Assembly: GCA_902770835.1 (NCBI GenBank)
Contig: CACXUM010000004.1
Coordinates: 25,149-89,148 of the forward strand
DNA from: an uncultured Bacteroidia bacterium
GTDB lineage: Bacteria; Bacteroidota; Bacteroidia; Bacteroidales; F082
Direction of reading: 5' to 3'
Length of the DNA stretch: 64,000 bases
Shown: piece by piece, positions 17,272-25,522 of the stretch
Layout of the letters: each line of letters starts with the position of its first letter
Position numbering within the stretch: position 1 is the stretch's first letter
Position numbers and translations under genes: made by a program
Notes under the pieces: model-generated
Seen by the model: only the letters and a program-made list of their open reading frames with translations
What the model was told of the DNA's origin: nothing
Database searches by the model: none

Positions 17272-19911
17272 ATGCGATATAGATTTTTACCCATAATGCT
17301 GTTTTTTGTGGCTCTTTTGGGCTTCGGGAGTAGCACTTTTGCCCAAATCCAAATTGGCGACGACCTCTCGGAAATCGACTATGCCCGACCGCAGAAGTAC
17401 GAAATCGGCGGCATCGTTGTGGAGGGCGCGAAGTACGTTGATGCTTCCATGCTTAGTTTGATTGCCAACTTGAGAGTGGGCGAGACTATCTCCATTCCGG
17501 GCGACGAGATTTCATCGGGCATCAAGAAGATTTGGGAGCAGGGCTTGTTTGAGGATGTGGCCATCAATGCCACTGACTTTGTGGGAAATAAGGTGTTTCT
17601 GCAAATCGCCATCAAGGAAAAACCGCGTGTGTCGAAGTTCTCTTTCAAGGGTATCAAGAAAAGCGAGGCCGACGACATTCGCAACAAAATCAACCTTTCG
17701 CGAGGTGACATTGCCACCGACCACCTTTTGACCAAGACCACCCGAATCATCGAGGATTTCTATTACGACAAGGGCTATCTCAATGTGGACATCGACATTG
17801 AACAAAAGGCCGACACCGCCCGCGAGAACTATGTCGACATGGTCATCAACATCGACAAGGGAAAGAAAGTGAAGATTGGGAAAATCAATGTGAATGGCAA
17901 CGAGAACTTTACGGATGGATTGGTGCTTTCGTCAATGAAGGAAACCAAGGAACGCGGCCATTTCGATCCGCTTGACCCCATCGGTCCGCTGATTGTGAAC
18001 ACCGTTGCCGATTTGGTCACTTTGCATCCTATGCGGGCCATCAATGGCATCGAGGAATATTTCTACGACAATTACCGTCCGCGTATCTTCAAGGCCTCGA
18101 AATATTTGGAAAAGAACTTTGAGGACGACAAGAAACTCATCATTGCGAAATACAACGCCAAAGGTTACCGCGATGCGCGTATCGTGCGCGATTCGGTCTA
18201 TCGCATGGACGACGGAAACCTCGGCATCGACCTCTTCGTTGACGAAGGCAACAAATACCACTATCGCAGCATCAAATGGACGGGCAACACGAAATACAGC
18301 GCCGAAACCCTCAATTCCATCCTTGGCATCAAGCCGGGCGATGTATATAATAAGGAGTTGCTCGACAAGAACCTGAACTACAGCGAGACCAATCTGGACA
18401 TCAGTTCGCTATATATGGACGATGGCTATCTTTTCTTCCGCGTCGACCCCGTTGAGGTGTCGGTTGAGAACGATTCCATCGACCTCGAAATCCGCCTCAA
18501 CGAGGGCAAGCAGGCACGCATCAGCAATGTGACGCTGGCTGGCAACACCAAGACCTACGACCATGTTGTGCTGCGCGAACTCTACACACGTCCCGGGCAG
18601 TTGTACAGCCGCAGCGATGTGGTGCGCTCCGTCCGCGAATTGGCTACGCTGGGTTTCTTCAACCAAGAGAACATCAACCCCAACATACAGCCCAACTTCT
18701 CCGACAACACCGTCGACATTGATTACACGGTTGAGGAGGCTGCCGCCGACCAAATCCGTTTCTCGGCCGGTTATGCTGCTAAAATGTTGATGCTTGAAGC
18801 AGGGTTACAGTTTTCCAATTTCTCCATGCGCAACCTTTTCAACAAGAAGGCATGGCGACCTATTCCCGTTGGCGACGGACAGAAACTCGGCCTGAGCGTG
18901 AGCACTCTTGGAACGCAATACATCACTTATAGCATTTCGTTCACCGAACCGTGGCTCGGTGGCCGCAGGCCCAATGCGTTCAGTGTCTCGTTCTACCAAT
19001 CGTTTTATGCCAAGGCAGTGGAAAAGACTTCCGAAAACTACGGCTATTTCAACATGACGGGCGGCACCATCGGTTTGGGTCGTCGCTTGACTTGGCCTGA
19101 CGACTATTTTTCCGTATATCATGGCCTCAACGTGAAGCGTTACAATTTGAACAACTACCAGACATCCTTCCTGAACGTTGGCGACGGCAAGTACAACCTC
19201 ATCAGTTATAGTTTCGTACTTTCGCGCAACTCCGTGAGCCAGCCCATCTATCCGCGCAACGGTTCCGAGTTCCAATTTGGCCTCGAAATCACGCCACCCT
19301 ATTCGCTGTTGACTAATATGAACTACACTGACCTCCCCGATAACGAGAAGTACAAGTGGATTGAGATGCATAGATGGACTTTCAAGGCAGCGTGGTTCAC
19401 CGAACTCTATGACAAACTCGTGCTTATGACCCGAGTTCGTTTCGGCTATTTGGGCCATTTCAACAGTCAAATCGGTCCCACGCCGTTCCACCGTTTCTTC
19501 CTTGGTGGCGATGGTTTGTCTAACTATTCCGTCGACAGTCGCGAATTGGTCGGTATGCGTGGCTATGCCAACAACTCACTCACGCCGGGCTTCTACAACA
19601 GTTCCAACTCGGGCGGAAACGGCGGCGACATGTTGACGAAATACACGCTTGAGTTGCGCTATCCGCTCTCGCTCAATCCGCAGGCCACCATCTATGCTCT
19701 CACCTTCCTTGAGGCTGGTAACTGCTGGCTTGGGTTCAAGGATTTCAATCCTTTCGATGTGAAACGCTCGGCAGGTGTGGGTGTGCGCATCTATCTGCCC
19801 ATGTTCGGCTTGCTCGGCCTCGATTGGGGTTATGGCTTCGACGAAGTGTATGGCCTTTCGGGCAGCAATGGCAGCCAGTTCCATTTCTCCATTGGAGGAT
19901 CGATTGATTAG
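17272..19911 (+). CDS. bamA: Outer-membrane protein assembly factor BamA
   Basis: 879 aa. Signal peptide (PIMLFFVALLGFGSSTFAQ), five POTRA repeats over about 45-450 (starting YEIGGIVVEGAKYVD), then an Omp85 barrel with GGRRPNAFSVSFYQ-type strands and a GLDWGYGFD strand near the end. It inserts beta-barrel proteins into the outer membrane. I start at MRYRFLP (17272); a TTG five codons earlier is possible. The C-terminus reads FHFSIGGSID: the usual terminal aromatic residue of the last strand is missing or followed by a short extension. Two ompH chaperone genes follow. Confidence 0.96.
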   Translation: MRYRFLPIMLFFVALLGFGSSTFAQIQIGDDLSEIDYARPQKYEIGGIVVEGAKYVDASMLSLIANLRVGETISIPGDEISSGIKKIWEQGLFEDVAINATDFVGNKVFLQIAIKEKPRVSKFSFKGIKKSEADDIRNKINLSRGDIATDHLLTKTTRIIEDFYYDKGYLNVDIDIEQKADTARENYVDMVINIDKGKKVKIGKINVNGNENFTDGLVLSSMKETKERGHFDPLDPIGPLIVNTVADLVTLHPMRAINGIEEYFYDNYRPRIFKASKYLEKNFEDDKKLIIAKYNAKGYRDARIVRDSVYRMDDGNLGIDLFVDEGNKYHYRSIKWTGNTKYSAETLNSILGIKPGDVYNKELLDKNLNYSETNLDISSLYMDDGYLFFRVDPVEVSVENDSIDLEIRLNEGKQARISNVTLAGNTKTYDHVVLRELYTRPGQLYSRSDVVRSVRELATLGFFNQENINPNIQPNFSDNTVDIDYTVEEAAADQIRFSAGYAAKMLMLEAGLQFSNFSMRNLFNKKAWRPIPVGDGQKLGLSVSTLGTQYITYSISFTEPWLGGRRPNAFSVSFYQSFYAKAVEKTSENYGYFNMTGGTIGLGRRLTWPDDYFSVYHGLNVKRYNLNNYQTSFLNVGDGKYNLISYSFVLSRNSVSQPIYPRNGSEFQFGLEITPPYSLLTNMNYTDLPDNEKYKWIEMHRWTFKAAWFTELYDKLVLMTRVRFGYLGHFNSQIGPTPFHRFFLGGDGLSNYSVDSRELVGMRGYANNSLTPGFYNSSNSGGNGGDMLTKYTLELRYPLSLNPQATIYALTFLEAGNCWLGFKDFNPFDVKRSAGVGVRIYLPMFGLLGLDWGYGFDEVYGLSGSNGSQFHFSIGGSID

Positions 19912-19941
19912 GTAGGAAGTAGGAGGTAGGAAGTAGAAATT

Positions 19942-19989
19942 AGTCCCGTAGGGACGACAGAAAAATAGGCAGGCGGTGTAAACCCCTGC
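19942..19989 (+). repeat. Dispersed intergenic repeat, family A, copy 1
   Basis: A small hairpin (GTCCC-GTA-GGGAC), then GACAGAAAAATAGGCAGGCG, then GTGTAAACCCCTGC. Related copies lie at 35616-35663 and 54403-54515. It is preceded by short GGTAGGAAGTA direct repeats at 19912-19937. It sits between bamA and ompH. Confidence 0.65.
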
Positions 19990-20065
19990 AACTTAAAATA
20001 ATGGAATGATTGTTTTTTTGGAACGATTATTGATAAAGAAAAACAGAACAATAATATCAGATAAA

Positions 20066-20713
20066 ATGAAAGCATTTAAAACCTTGGTTTTGACCGCCGC
20101 GATGGTTTGTGGCGGCATTTTGACCGCCAATGCGCAGATTGTTGGCGGCGGACAGAAAATCGTGTATGTCGATTCGGAGTACATCATGGAAAACATCCCG
20201 GAATACGGCGACGCGCAGGAAGAACTCAACGCACTCTCCACGAAATGGCAAAAGGAAGTGAAGGCCGTTTACGACAAGGTGTCGGAGATGTACAGCAAGT
20301 ACCAGACCGAAATGCTCCTCCTTTCCGAAGACCAAAAACGCGCCCGCGAGCAGGCTATCGTCGATAAGGAGCAGGAAGCCAAGAACTTGCAGATGCAATA
20401 CTTCGGCTCGGAAGGCCAGCTCTACCAGAAGCGCACTGAACTGATTCAGCCCATCCAAGAGAAGGTTTACACTGCTATGAAAGAAGTGGCTCAAACCAAA
20501 AACTACGCTTTTGTCCTCGACTTAGCCTCGGGCACTTCGGTGCTTTACGCCTCCGATAAGAACGACATCAGCGACGACGTGCTCGACCAACTCGGCAATG
20601 TGATGCAGACCGTGCGTCGCGAAGACCGTCGCAAGGCTGCCGCTACTACGGGAAGCAATGCAGGCAGTCCGGTGGGTGGAACCAAAGGTGGTGCTGTATC
20701 GCCAAAGAAATAA
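20066..20713 (+). CDS. OmpH/Skp-family periplasmic chaperone, first copy
   Basis: 215 aa. Signal peptide (TLVLTAAMVCGGILTANAQ), then the OmpH pattern KIVYVDSEYIMENIPEYGDA, a long coiled-coil arm (about 55-130), and the closing strand YAFVLDLASGTSVLYAS. The tail is rich in Gly, Ala, Thr and Lys. Skp-like proteins hold unfolded outer-membrane proteins for BamA, which is encoded just upstream. The ORF could be extended to 20006, but MKAFKTLVL gives a clean signal peptide. Confidence 0.92.
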   Translation: MKAFKTLVLTAAMVCGGILTANAQIVGGGQKIVYVDSEYIMENIPEYGDAQEELNALSTKWQKEVKAVYDKVSEMYSKYQTEMLLLSEDQKRAREQAIVDKEQEAKNLQMQYFGSEGQLYQKRTELIQPIQEKVYTAMKEVAQTKNYAFVLDLASGTSVLYASDKNDISDDVLDQLGNVMQTVRREDRRKAAATTGSNAGSPVGGTKGGAVSPKK

Positions 20714-20746
20714 TGGATAATTGGGCGGTTGAACGCGAAAAATTCC

Positions 20747-20754
20747 TATCTTTG
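20747..20754 (+). promoter_or_regulatory. -7 promoter element before the second ompH
   Basis: TATCTTTG, 50 bases upstream of the second ompH ATG, with GTTG about 15 bases further upstream as a weak -33. Confidence 0.5.
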
Positions 20755-20803
20755 CCGCTCAAATGTCAAGTAAAATAGGGTTAATTTATTAAAAATCAAT
20801 AAA

Positions 20804-21319
20804 ATGAAAAGAGTATTCAAAGTATTGTTTTTGGGTGTGGCACTCTTTGTGATGAGTGGAGTGGCCAATGCTCAAGTAAAGATTGCGCACGTCAACACGG
20901 CTGAAATCCTCGATGCTATGCCTGACAAGGCTAAGGCCGAGAAGGATTTGGAGAAGTATTATGGTGAACTTCAGAGCCAATTAGAGACGATGGCCAAGGA
21001 GTATCAGACCAAGATGCAAGACTACGAGGCCAACCAAGCCACCATGTCGAACTTGGTGAAGCAGTCGAAAGAAAAGGAAATCATCGACTTGCAGACCCGC
21101 ATCCAGACCTTCCAGGCCAATGCCGAGAACGAGTTCGAGTCGAAACGTGCCGAATTGCTGAAGCCCATCCTCGACAAGATTCAAACCGCCATCAACAATG
21201 TGGGCAAGGAAAAGGGTTACACATACGTCCTTGATTTGGCCACGGGTGCCGCCGTCTTTGTTGGCGACGATGCCATTAACGCCACCAACGATGTGAAAGC
21301 CAAATTGGGCATCAAGTAA
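20804..21319 (+). CDS. OmpH/Skp-family periplasmic chaperone, second copy
   Basis: 171 aa. Signal peptide (VLFLGVALFVMSGVANAQ), KIAHVNTAEILDAMPDKAKA, a coiled-coil arm over about 45-115, and the closing YTYVLDLATGAAVFVGDD strand, matching Skp. It is shorter than its upstream paralogue and lacks that protein's low-complexity tail. Tandem ompH genes behind bamA are usual in this phylum. A strong hairpin at 21361-21390 ends the block. Confidence 0.93.
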   Translation: MKRVFKVLFLGVALFVMSGVANAQVKIAHVNTAEILDAMPDKAKAEKDLEKYYGELQSQLETMAKEYQTKMQDYEANQATMSNLVKQSKEKEIIDLQTRIQTFQANAENEFESKRAELLKPILDKIQTAINNVGKEKGYTYVLDLATGAAVFVGDDAINATNDVKAKLGIK

Positions 21320-21360
21320 AAAGAGTGGAATTTGTATCAAGGATAGCGCAAAATGCGCAG

Positions 21361-21395
21361 AGCAGCCGACCTCTTTCGGGGTCGGCTGCTTATTT
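21361..21395 (+). terminator. Terminator ending the bamA-ompH block
   Basis: Perfect 11-bp stem (AGCAGCCGACC / GGTCGGCTGCT, 21361-21371 and 21380-21390) with an 8-base loop, followed by TATTTGTGT. The U-tract is weak, so it may work in both directions between the convergent ompH and VOC genes. Confidence 0.65.
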
Positions 21396-21442
21396 GTGTA
21401 GAAATGTTTAAAGTTTGGATTGTCGTTGGTTGCTTTTTGTTG

Positions 21443-22510
21443 TCAATTGATGCTCTCGCGCTTGACTTTGGCGAATCGTAGTAACTTCAAGATTCCCAAT
21501 GGCTTGTGGTCGTCTTTCTTGGCCAAGTTGAGGTAAATCCCGAACTTTTTCGCAATCGGGATTTTGAAGGTTTCTACGAACTCGATAAGCGTTCCGTCAG
21601 GGTCTTCGACGTAGGTGAAATGGCCGTTGGCATCGCCCATGCCGAAGTCGGCGCCGCTGTCGCACACGAAAGGATGTCCCATCGCCTCGGCTTGCGCTTT
21701 CACCGCATCCATATTGCGCACGTCGAAGCAGAGGTGGATAAAACCTGGGTCGCCCCAAAAGCGGTTTTCGTAGAGTTTCTTGCCAGGTCCATCAACGGCT
21801 TGAATCAGTTCGAGATGCGAGGTGCCCATGATCTTGCACAACGGCCCTTCGATGGGTTTGGAGCGTTCGAGGACGACGCGGCGCAACTTCTTTTCACCTC
21901 CGGGCAGACTTTCAAAATCATCGAAAACGTCCGTTTGGTCAAAGACAATTTTGTCGTAATCAAGAAGTTGCGTGTAGAAGGGAAGCGACTTGTCCATATC
22001 GCTCACGCCGATGATGACGCCATTAGCACCGCCGGTCGGTAAGTCCTCATCGACGAAGACATAATTGTCCTGCTCGATTTGGAAGAGGTTGCCGTAAGGG
22101 TCTTTCATCAAGAAATGCCACTGTCCCCAAGGGGAAACGGTGAGTTTGCTGATGATGTCCGCTCCGTTATTAATAAAGGTGCTGTAGGCCTCGTCAATGT
22201 CGGGGCATTTTACTTTGGCGATGAGGATGCCCAAATCGCCGAGTTTGACGGGCTCTTTCAGGTAGTTGAGTGGGCGACCTTTGGGTTGCCAAATCTCGAA
22301 GCCGCCGCCGCCACGGATGTTGACCGCGATGCCCGATCGGCGCGGTTGGGGCTTGCCTCCCGTGTAGGGCAACATTCGTTCTGCAACGCCCTCGTCGTCA
22401 ACGATTTTGATTTCGAAGCCGAAGTTGTCGTAGTACCATTTCCAGGCCTCGACGAAGTCGTTCACGCCGATGCCCACTTGCTGTATGCCGCAGATAACTT
22501 TTGATTTCAT
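21443..22510 (-). CDS. Two-domain VOC (glyoxalase/dioxygenase superfamily) protein
   Basis: 355 aa. Two vicinal-oxygen-chelate repeats: about 1-150 (IQQVGIGVNDFVEAWKWYY, WGQWHFLMKDPYGNLFQIE) and about 160-325 (NGVIIGVSDMDKSLPFYTQL, GTSHLELIQ, DPGFIHLCFDVRNM, VEDPDGTLIEFVE). Candidate metal ligands are the His and Glu residues of those strands. The substrate cannot be named. The ~30-residue basic C-terminal tail is not part of the VOC fold. The start overlaps the SDR stop by 4 bases (ATGA), so the two products are probably made together and act in one pathway. Confidence 0.8.
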   Translation of the reverse strand: MKSKVICGIQQVGIGVNDFVEAWKWYYDNFGFEIKIVDDEGVAERMLPYTGGKPQPRRSGIAVNIRGGGGFEIWQPKGRPLNYLKEPVKLGDLGILIAKVKCPDIDEAYSTFINNGADIISKLTVSPWGQWHFLMKDPYGNLFQIEQDNYVFVDEDLPTGGANGVIIGVSDMDKSLPFYTQLLDYDKIVFDQTDVFDDFESLPGGEKKLRRVVLERSKPIEGPLCKIMGTSHLELIQAVDGPGKKLYENRFWGDPGFIHLCFDVRNMDAVKAQAEAMGHPFVCDSGADFGMGDANGHFTYVEDPDGTLIEFVETFKIPIAKKFGIYLNLAKKDDHKPLGILKLLRFAKVKRESIN

Positions 22511-23298
22511 GTCGCTGATATTTTTCTCGATAGTTTATAATACAAAGGTAAGCAATATTTGTGGATATGCGCCATCAAAAGTTCGGTACGACCGATTAAC
22601 TTCCTGTGTTTCTGTCGCTTGATGGCGCGGACGGCGATTTTGCCGCATTTGTCCACATCGAGGCCGTTGGCTTGTCCGGCATCCATTTTGGCGTGGGCGG
22701 TGCCGTCGCCGTGGAGCGCGCTCTTGCTGATTTGCGTGTTGATGCGTCCCGGGATGAGGAAAGTCACGCCGATGTTGTCATATTCCAATTCCAAGGATTC
22801 ATAAAACCCGAACAAGGCATGTTTGGCCGCGCAATAAGCCGAGCGCAACGGGAAGCCGAAAAGCCCTGATAGGGAAGTGGTTACACTGAACTGGACGTGT
22901 TCCTTCGCTAAAATCATCTCCTTGAACTTCTTGACGAGATACACCCCGCTGAGGAAGTCGATTTTCAGGATTTTTTCGTCCACGCTGATGTCGGTGTCCA
23001 AAGCCTTTTCGCGTTGCGAGATGCCCGCGTTGAGCACGAAAATGTCGATGCTTAATCCATTGGAAACCACGAAGTCATAAAGTCGGTCAATGGAGGCGTA
23101 GTCGTCCAATTGTGTTTCGGTGGCGTAGGCTTTCACGCCGTATTTTTCGCACTCGGCTTTGGCGGCTTCCAAGTCGCTGATGCCCAGTCCAGTTAGGACG
23201 AGGTTGCAGCCCTCTTGCGCCAAGTGGAGTGCGATGCTGCGTCCGATGCCGGTGCCGCCGCCGGTGATGAGTGCCATTTTGTTTTTGAGGTTTAGCAT
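22507..23298 (-). CDS. Short-chain dehydrogenase/reductase (3-ketosphinganine reductase-like candidate)
   Basis: 263 aa. SDR motifs: TGGGTGIGRSIALHL (cofactor loop), NAGIS, and the active-site triad region VTTSLSGLFGF...YCAAKHAL (Ser, Tyr, Lys). Residues after the Rossmann core (HRKLIGRTELLMAHIHKYCL, then PLYYKL) resemble the membrane-near tail of DHRS7/KDSR-type reductases. I start at MLNLKNKMALITGG (23298): the -7 element at 23325-23318 would put the ATG at 23313 at or before the transcript start. It is divergent from an alpha-oxoamine synthase, which fits a 3-keto reductase role, but that is inference. Confidence 0.85.
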   Translation of the reverse strand: MLNLKNKMALITGGGTGIGRSIALHLAQEGCNLVLTGLGISDLEAAKAECEKYGVKAYATETQLDDYASIDRLYDFVVSNGLSIDIFVLNAGISQREKALDTDISVDEKILKIDFLSGVYLVKKFKEMILAKEHVQFSVTTSLSGLFGFPLRSAYCAAKHALFGFYESLELEYDNIGVTFLIPGRINTQISKSALHGDGTAHAKMDAGQANGLDVDKCGKIAVRAIKRQKHRKLIGRTELLMAHIHKYCLPLYYKLSRKISAT

Positions 23299-23317
23299 AT
23301 TCAATAATTTCAACCTG

Positions 23318-23325
23318 CAAAATTA
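23318..23325 (-). promoter_or_regulatory. -7 promoter element for the SDR-VOC operon
   Basis: TAATTTTG on the minus strand, 20 bases upstream of the SDR start at 23298. It supports that start over the Met at 23313. Confidence 0.5.
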
Positions 23326-23364
23326 AAAATAATTCCTTGATGTTAGGATAATCAATATATTTAC

Positions 23365-23372
23365 TAATTTTG
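23365..23372 (+). promoter_or_regulatory. -7 promoter element for the alpha-oxoamine synthase gene
   Basis: TAATTTTG, 92 bases upstream of the ATG at 23464. The implied leader contains the palindromic element at 23385-23411. Confidence 0.5.
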
Positions 23373-23384
23373 TGGCTCAATAAT

Positions 23385-23411
23385 CGGGTGTCACGGTGTG
23401 ACAACCCTACA
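23385..23411. repeat. 27-bp palindromic element, copy 2 (first copy at 7936)
   Basis: TGTCAC-GG-TGTGACA with CCCTACA after it; can fold as a short hairpin. It lies in the predicted leader of the alpha-oxoamine synthase mRNA. 21 of 27 positions match the element upstream of purA. Confidence 0.5.
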
Positions 23412-23463
23412 GAAAAAATTTTGAATCTTAAATCTTTGAATTTTAACTCTTAAATCAAGGAAA

Positions 23464-24726
23464 ATGGACATTTTCGAAAGAATATCAAAGGATTCCGGTG
23501 GCCCGATTGGGCAGTATCGCGAACGCGCAGACGGCTATTTCGCATTTCCGCGCTTGGAAGGCGAGATGGGGCCGCGCATGACCTTCAACGGCAGGGAAGT
23601 GCTCTGCTGGAGCTTGAACAACTATTTGGGCTTGGCCAACCATCCCGAAATTCGCCGCGTGGATGCTGAAGCCGCTGCCAAATACGGCCTCGCCGCACCC
23701 ATGGGCGCGCGTATGATGACGGGTCATACCCGTATGCACGAGCATTTCGAGAAGGAACTGGCTGATTTCGAGAAGAAAGAAGCTGCCTATCTCTTTAATT
23801 TTGGCTATCAGGGTATTGTGTCAACCATCGACACTTTGGTCAATCCTCACGACGTGATTGTTTACGACAACGAGGCCCACGCCTGCCTGCTCGACGGCAT
23901 CCGTCTTCACATCGGCAACAAGTACAAATACCGCCACAACAACATGGAAGATCTTGAGAAGAAACTGAAGGTCGCCACGGAAGTGGTGGCCAAGACGGGA
24001 GGCGGCATCCTCGTTATCACCGAGGGCGTTTACGGCATGACGGGCGCGCTTGGCGACCTTGCCGGCATCGTGGCGCTGAAGAAGAAATACAGCTTCCGCA
24101 TCCTCATCGACGACGCCCACGGCTTCGGCGTGATGGGTCCCAACGGACGCGGCACGTCGGAGCATTTCGGCGTGATGGACGACATCGACATTTACATTGG
24201 GGCATACGCCAAGGCTATGGCCATCATTGGCGGCTTTGTGGCTGGTCCGAAGTATGTGATTGAGTTTTTGCGTTATAATATGCGTTCCCAAATGTACGCC
24301 AAGAGTCTGCCTTTGGCCATTGTGGAAGGGTGCGAGAAGCGTTTGGAAATCATTCGCAGTGCCGAAGGTGATGCATTGCGTGCCCAACTGTGGAAGGTGA
24401 CTCGCGCCTTGCAGCAGGGCTTCCGCGACTTGGGCTTCGACATCGGTCCCGCCGAGGCTTGCGTCACACCGGTTCACGTGCAGGGTGACGTGGTTCAGGC
24501 CACCAACATCGCTATGGACTTGCGCGAAAACTATAGGATTTTCTGCTCGGTCATCACTTATCCGGTCATTCCCAAGGGCATGATTATCTTCCGTATCATC
24601 CCGACTGCAGCCCACACGATGGACGATGTGAACTACACGCTCAATGCCTTCAAGGAAGTGCGCGAGAAACTTGGTCGTGGGTTTTACGACGGTGACGGTC
24701 AGATTCCGAATATGAGGATTGAGTAA
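23464..24726 (+). CDS. Alpha-oxoamine synthase (serine palmitoyltransferase-like, PLP-dependent)
   Basis: 420 aa. Fold type I PLP enzyme of the KBL/AONS/SPT group: LNNYLGLANHPEI, GARMMTGHTRMHEHFEKELA, YDNEAHACLLDGIRL, TEGVYGMTGALGDLA, IDDAHGFGVMG (Asp/His contacts to PLP), and K250 in GAYAKAMAIIGGF as the Schiff-base lysine. Family members condense an acyl-CoA/ACP with Gly or Ser. Bacteroidales sphingolipid synthesis starts with serine palmitoyltransferase, and a ketoreductase-like SDR lies divergently upstream. SPT is therefore likely, but 2-amino-3-ketobutyrate ligase or AONS cannot be excluded. A strong terminator follows. Confidence 0.88.
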   Translation: MDIFERISKDSGGPIGQYRERADGYFAFPRLEGEMGPRMTFNGREVLCWSLNNYLGLANHPEIRRVDAEAAAKYGLAAPMGARMMTGHTRMHEHFEKELADFEKKEAAYLFNFGYQGIVSTIDTLVNPHDVIVYDNEAHACLLDGIRLHIGNKYKYRHNNMEDLEKKLKVATEVVAKTGGGILVITEGVYGMTGALGDLAGIVALKKKYSFRILIDDAHGFGVMGPNGRGTSEHFGVMDDIDIYIGAYAKAMAIIGGFVAGPKYVIEFLRYNMRSQMYAKSLPLAIVEGCEKRLEIIRSAEGDALRAQLWKVTRALQQGFRDLGFDIGPAEACVTPVHVQGDVVQATNIAMDLRENYRIFCSVITYPVIPKGMIIFRIIPTAAHTMDDVNYTLNAFKEVREKLGRGFYDGDGQIPNMRIE

Positions 24727-24745
24727 GCGTTTTTCAAAACCGATT

Positions 24746-24780
24746 AGAAAGGGCTTTCCATCAGGGAGGCCTTTTCTTTT
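24746..24780 (+). terminator. Intrinsic terminator of the alpha-oxoamine synthase gene
   Basis: Fourteen-pair stem including G-U pairs (24746-24759 with 24764-24777), ATCA loop, ending in a TTTTCTTTTT tract. The 33-bp array begins on its 3' edge. Confidence 0.75.
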
Positions 24781-25470
24781 TATTCCCCAAGAAAAGTGTG
24801 GTAATTTGCCGAATATTCCCCAAAAAAAGTGTAGTAAATTGCTGAATATTCCCCGAGAAAAATGTCGTAAATTGCCGAATATTCCCCAATAAAAGTGTAG
24901 TAAATTGCTGAATATTCCCCGAGAAAAATGTCGTAAATTGCCGAATATTCCCCAATAAAAGTGTGGTAAGTTGTCGAATATTCCCAAATAAAAATGTAGT
25001 GATTTGCAGAATATTCCCAAATAAAAATGTAGTGATTTGTCGAATATTCCCAAATAAAAATGTAGTGATTTGCCGAATATTCCCCAAGAAAAGTGTAGTG
25101 ACTTGCCGAATATTCCCCAAGAAAAGTGTGGTAAGTTGTCGAATATTCCCAAATAAAAATGTAGTGATTTGCAGAATATTCCCCAAGAAAAGTGTAGTGA
25201 CTTGCCGAATATTCCCCAAGAAAAGTGTAGTAATTTGTCGAATATTTCCCAAGAAAAGTGTAGTAAGTTTCCAAATATTCCCCAAGAAAAGTGTAGTAAT
25301 TTGTCGAATATTCCCAAAGAAAAGTGTAGTGATTTGCTGAATATTCCCCAATAAAAATGTAGTAATTAGCTGAATATTCCCCAATAAAAGTGTGGTAATT
25401 TGCGGAATATTCCCCAAGAAAAGTGTATAGATTTTCCAAATATTCCCAAAAATATTTGTTCAAATCTGTT
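24778..25470. repeat. Tandem array of about 21 units of 33 bp, upstream of an AAA_14/DUF4143 ATPase
   Basis: Each unit begins with the palindrome GAATATTC followed by CCC, an A-rich stretch, GTGTAGTAA-like bases and TTTGCC. The palindrome (or a one-base variant at 25240, 25273 and 25438) starts at 24811, 24844, 24877 and so on to 25438: 20 positions with every interval exactly 33 bp. One degenerate unit precedes them. Long ORFs stay open in several frames on both strands only because 33 is divisible by three and the unit lacks stops. Those that stay within the array begin at TTG codons, and none has a convincing start, so I read the array as non-coding. It ends at the -33 region of the ATPase promoter, which suggests a phased binding-site array or a recombination-prone minisatellite. 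Confidence 0.92.
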
Positions 25471-25497
25471 GTATGTGTCTAAAATTTAGTATTTTTG
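25468..25497 (+). promoter_or_regulatory. Promoter of the first AAA_14/DUF4143 ATPase gene
   Basis: GTTG (25468-25471) as a weak -33, 18-base spacer, TATTTTTG (25490-25497) as -7. The 33-bp array runs up to the -33 position. The ATG is at 25523. Confidence 0.55.
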
Positions 25498-25522
25498 CAT
25501 CGAAATTCAAAATCAATGGAAA

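Noticed and set aside
23821-25317. 498-residue minus-strand ORF covering the array and the antisense of the alpha-oxoamine synthase
   Set aside because: It is the antisense of a clear PLP enzyme joined to array sequence. The upstream half is pure repeat.
24761-25463. Repeat proteins of about 220 residues in the 33-bp array (GNIRQITTLFL or EYSANYYTFLG type), minus strand
   Set aside because: They open only at TTG codons. Long ORFs run through the array in several frames on both strands simply because 33 is divisible by three and the unit lacks stops. No frame shows a preference for synonymous change and no ribosome-binding context is seen.
24778-25470. CRISPR array
   Set aside because: Units are contiguous 33-mers without unique spacers, there is no conserved repeat/spacer alternation and no cas gene is nearby.
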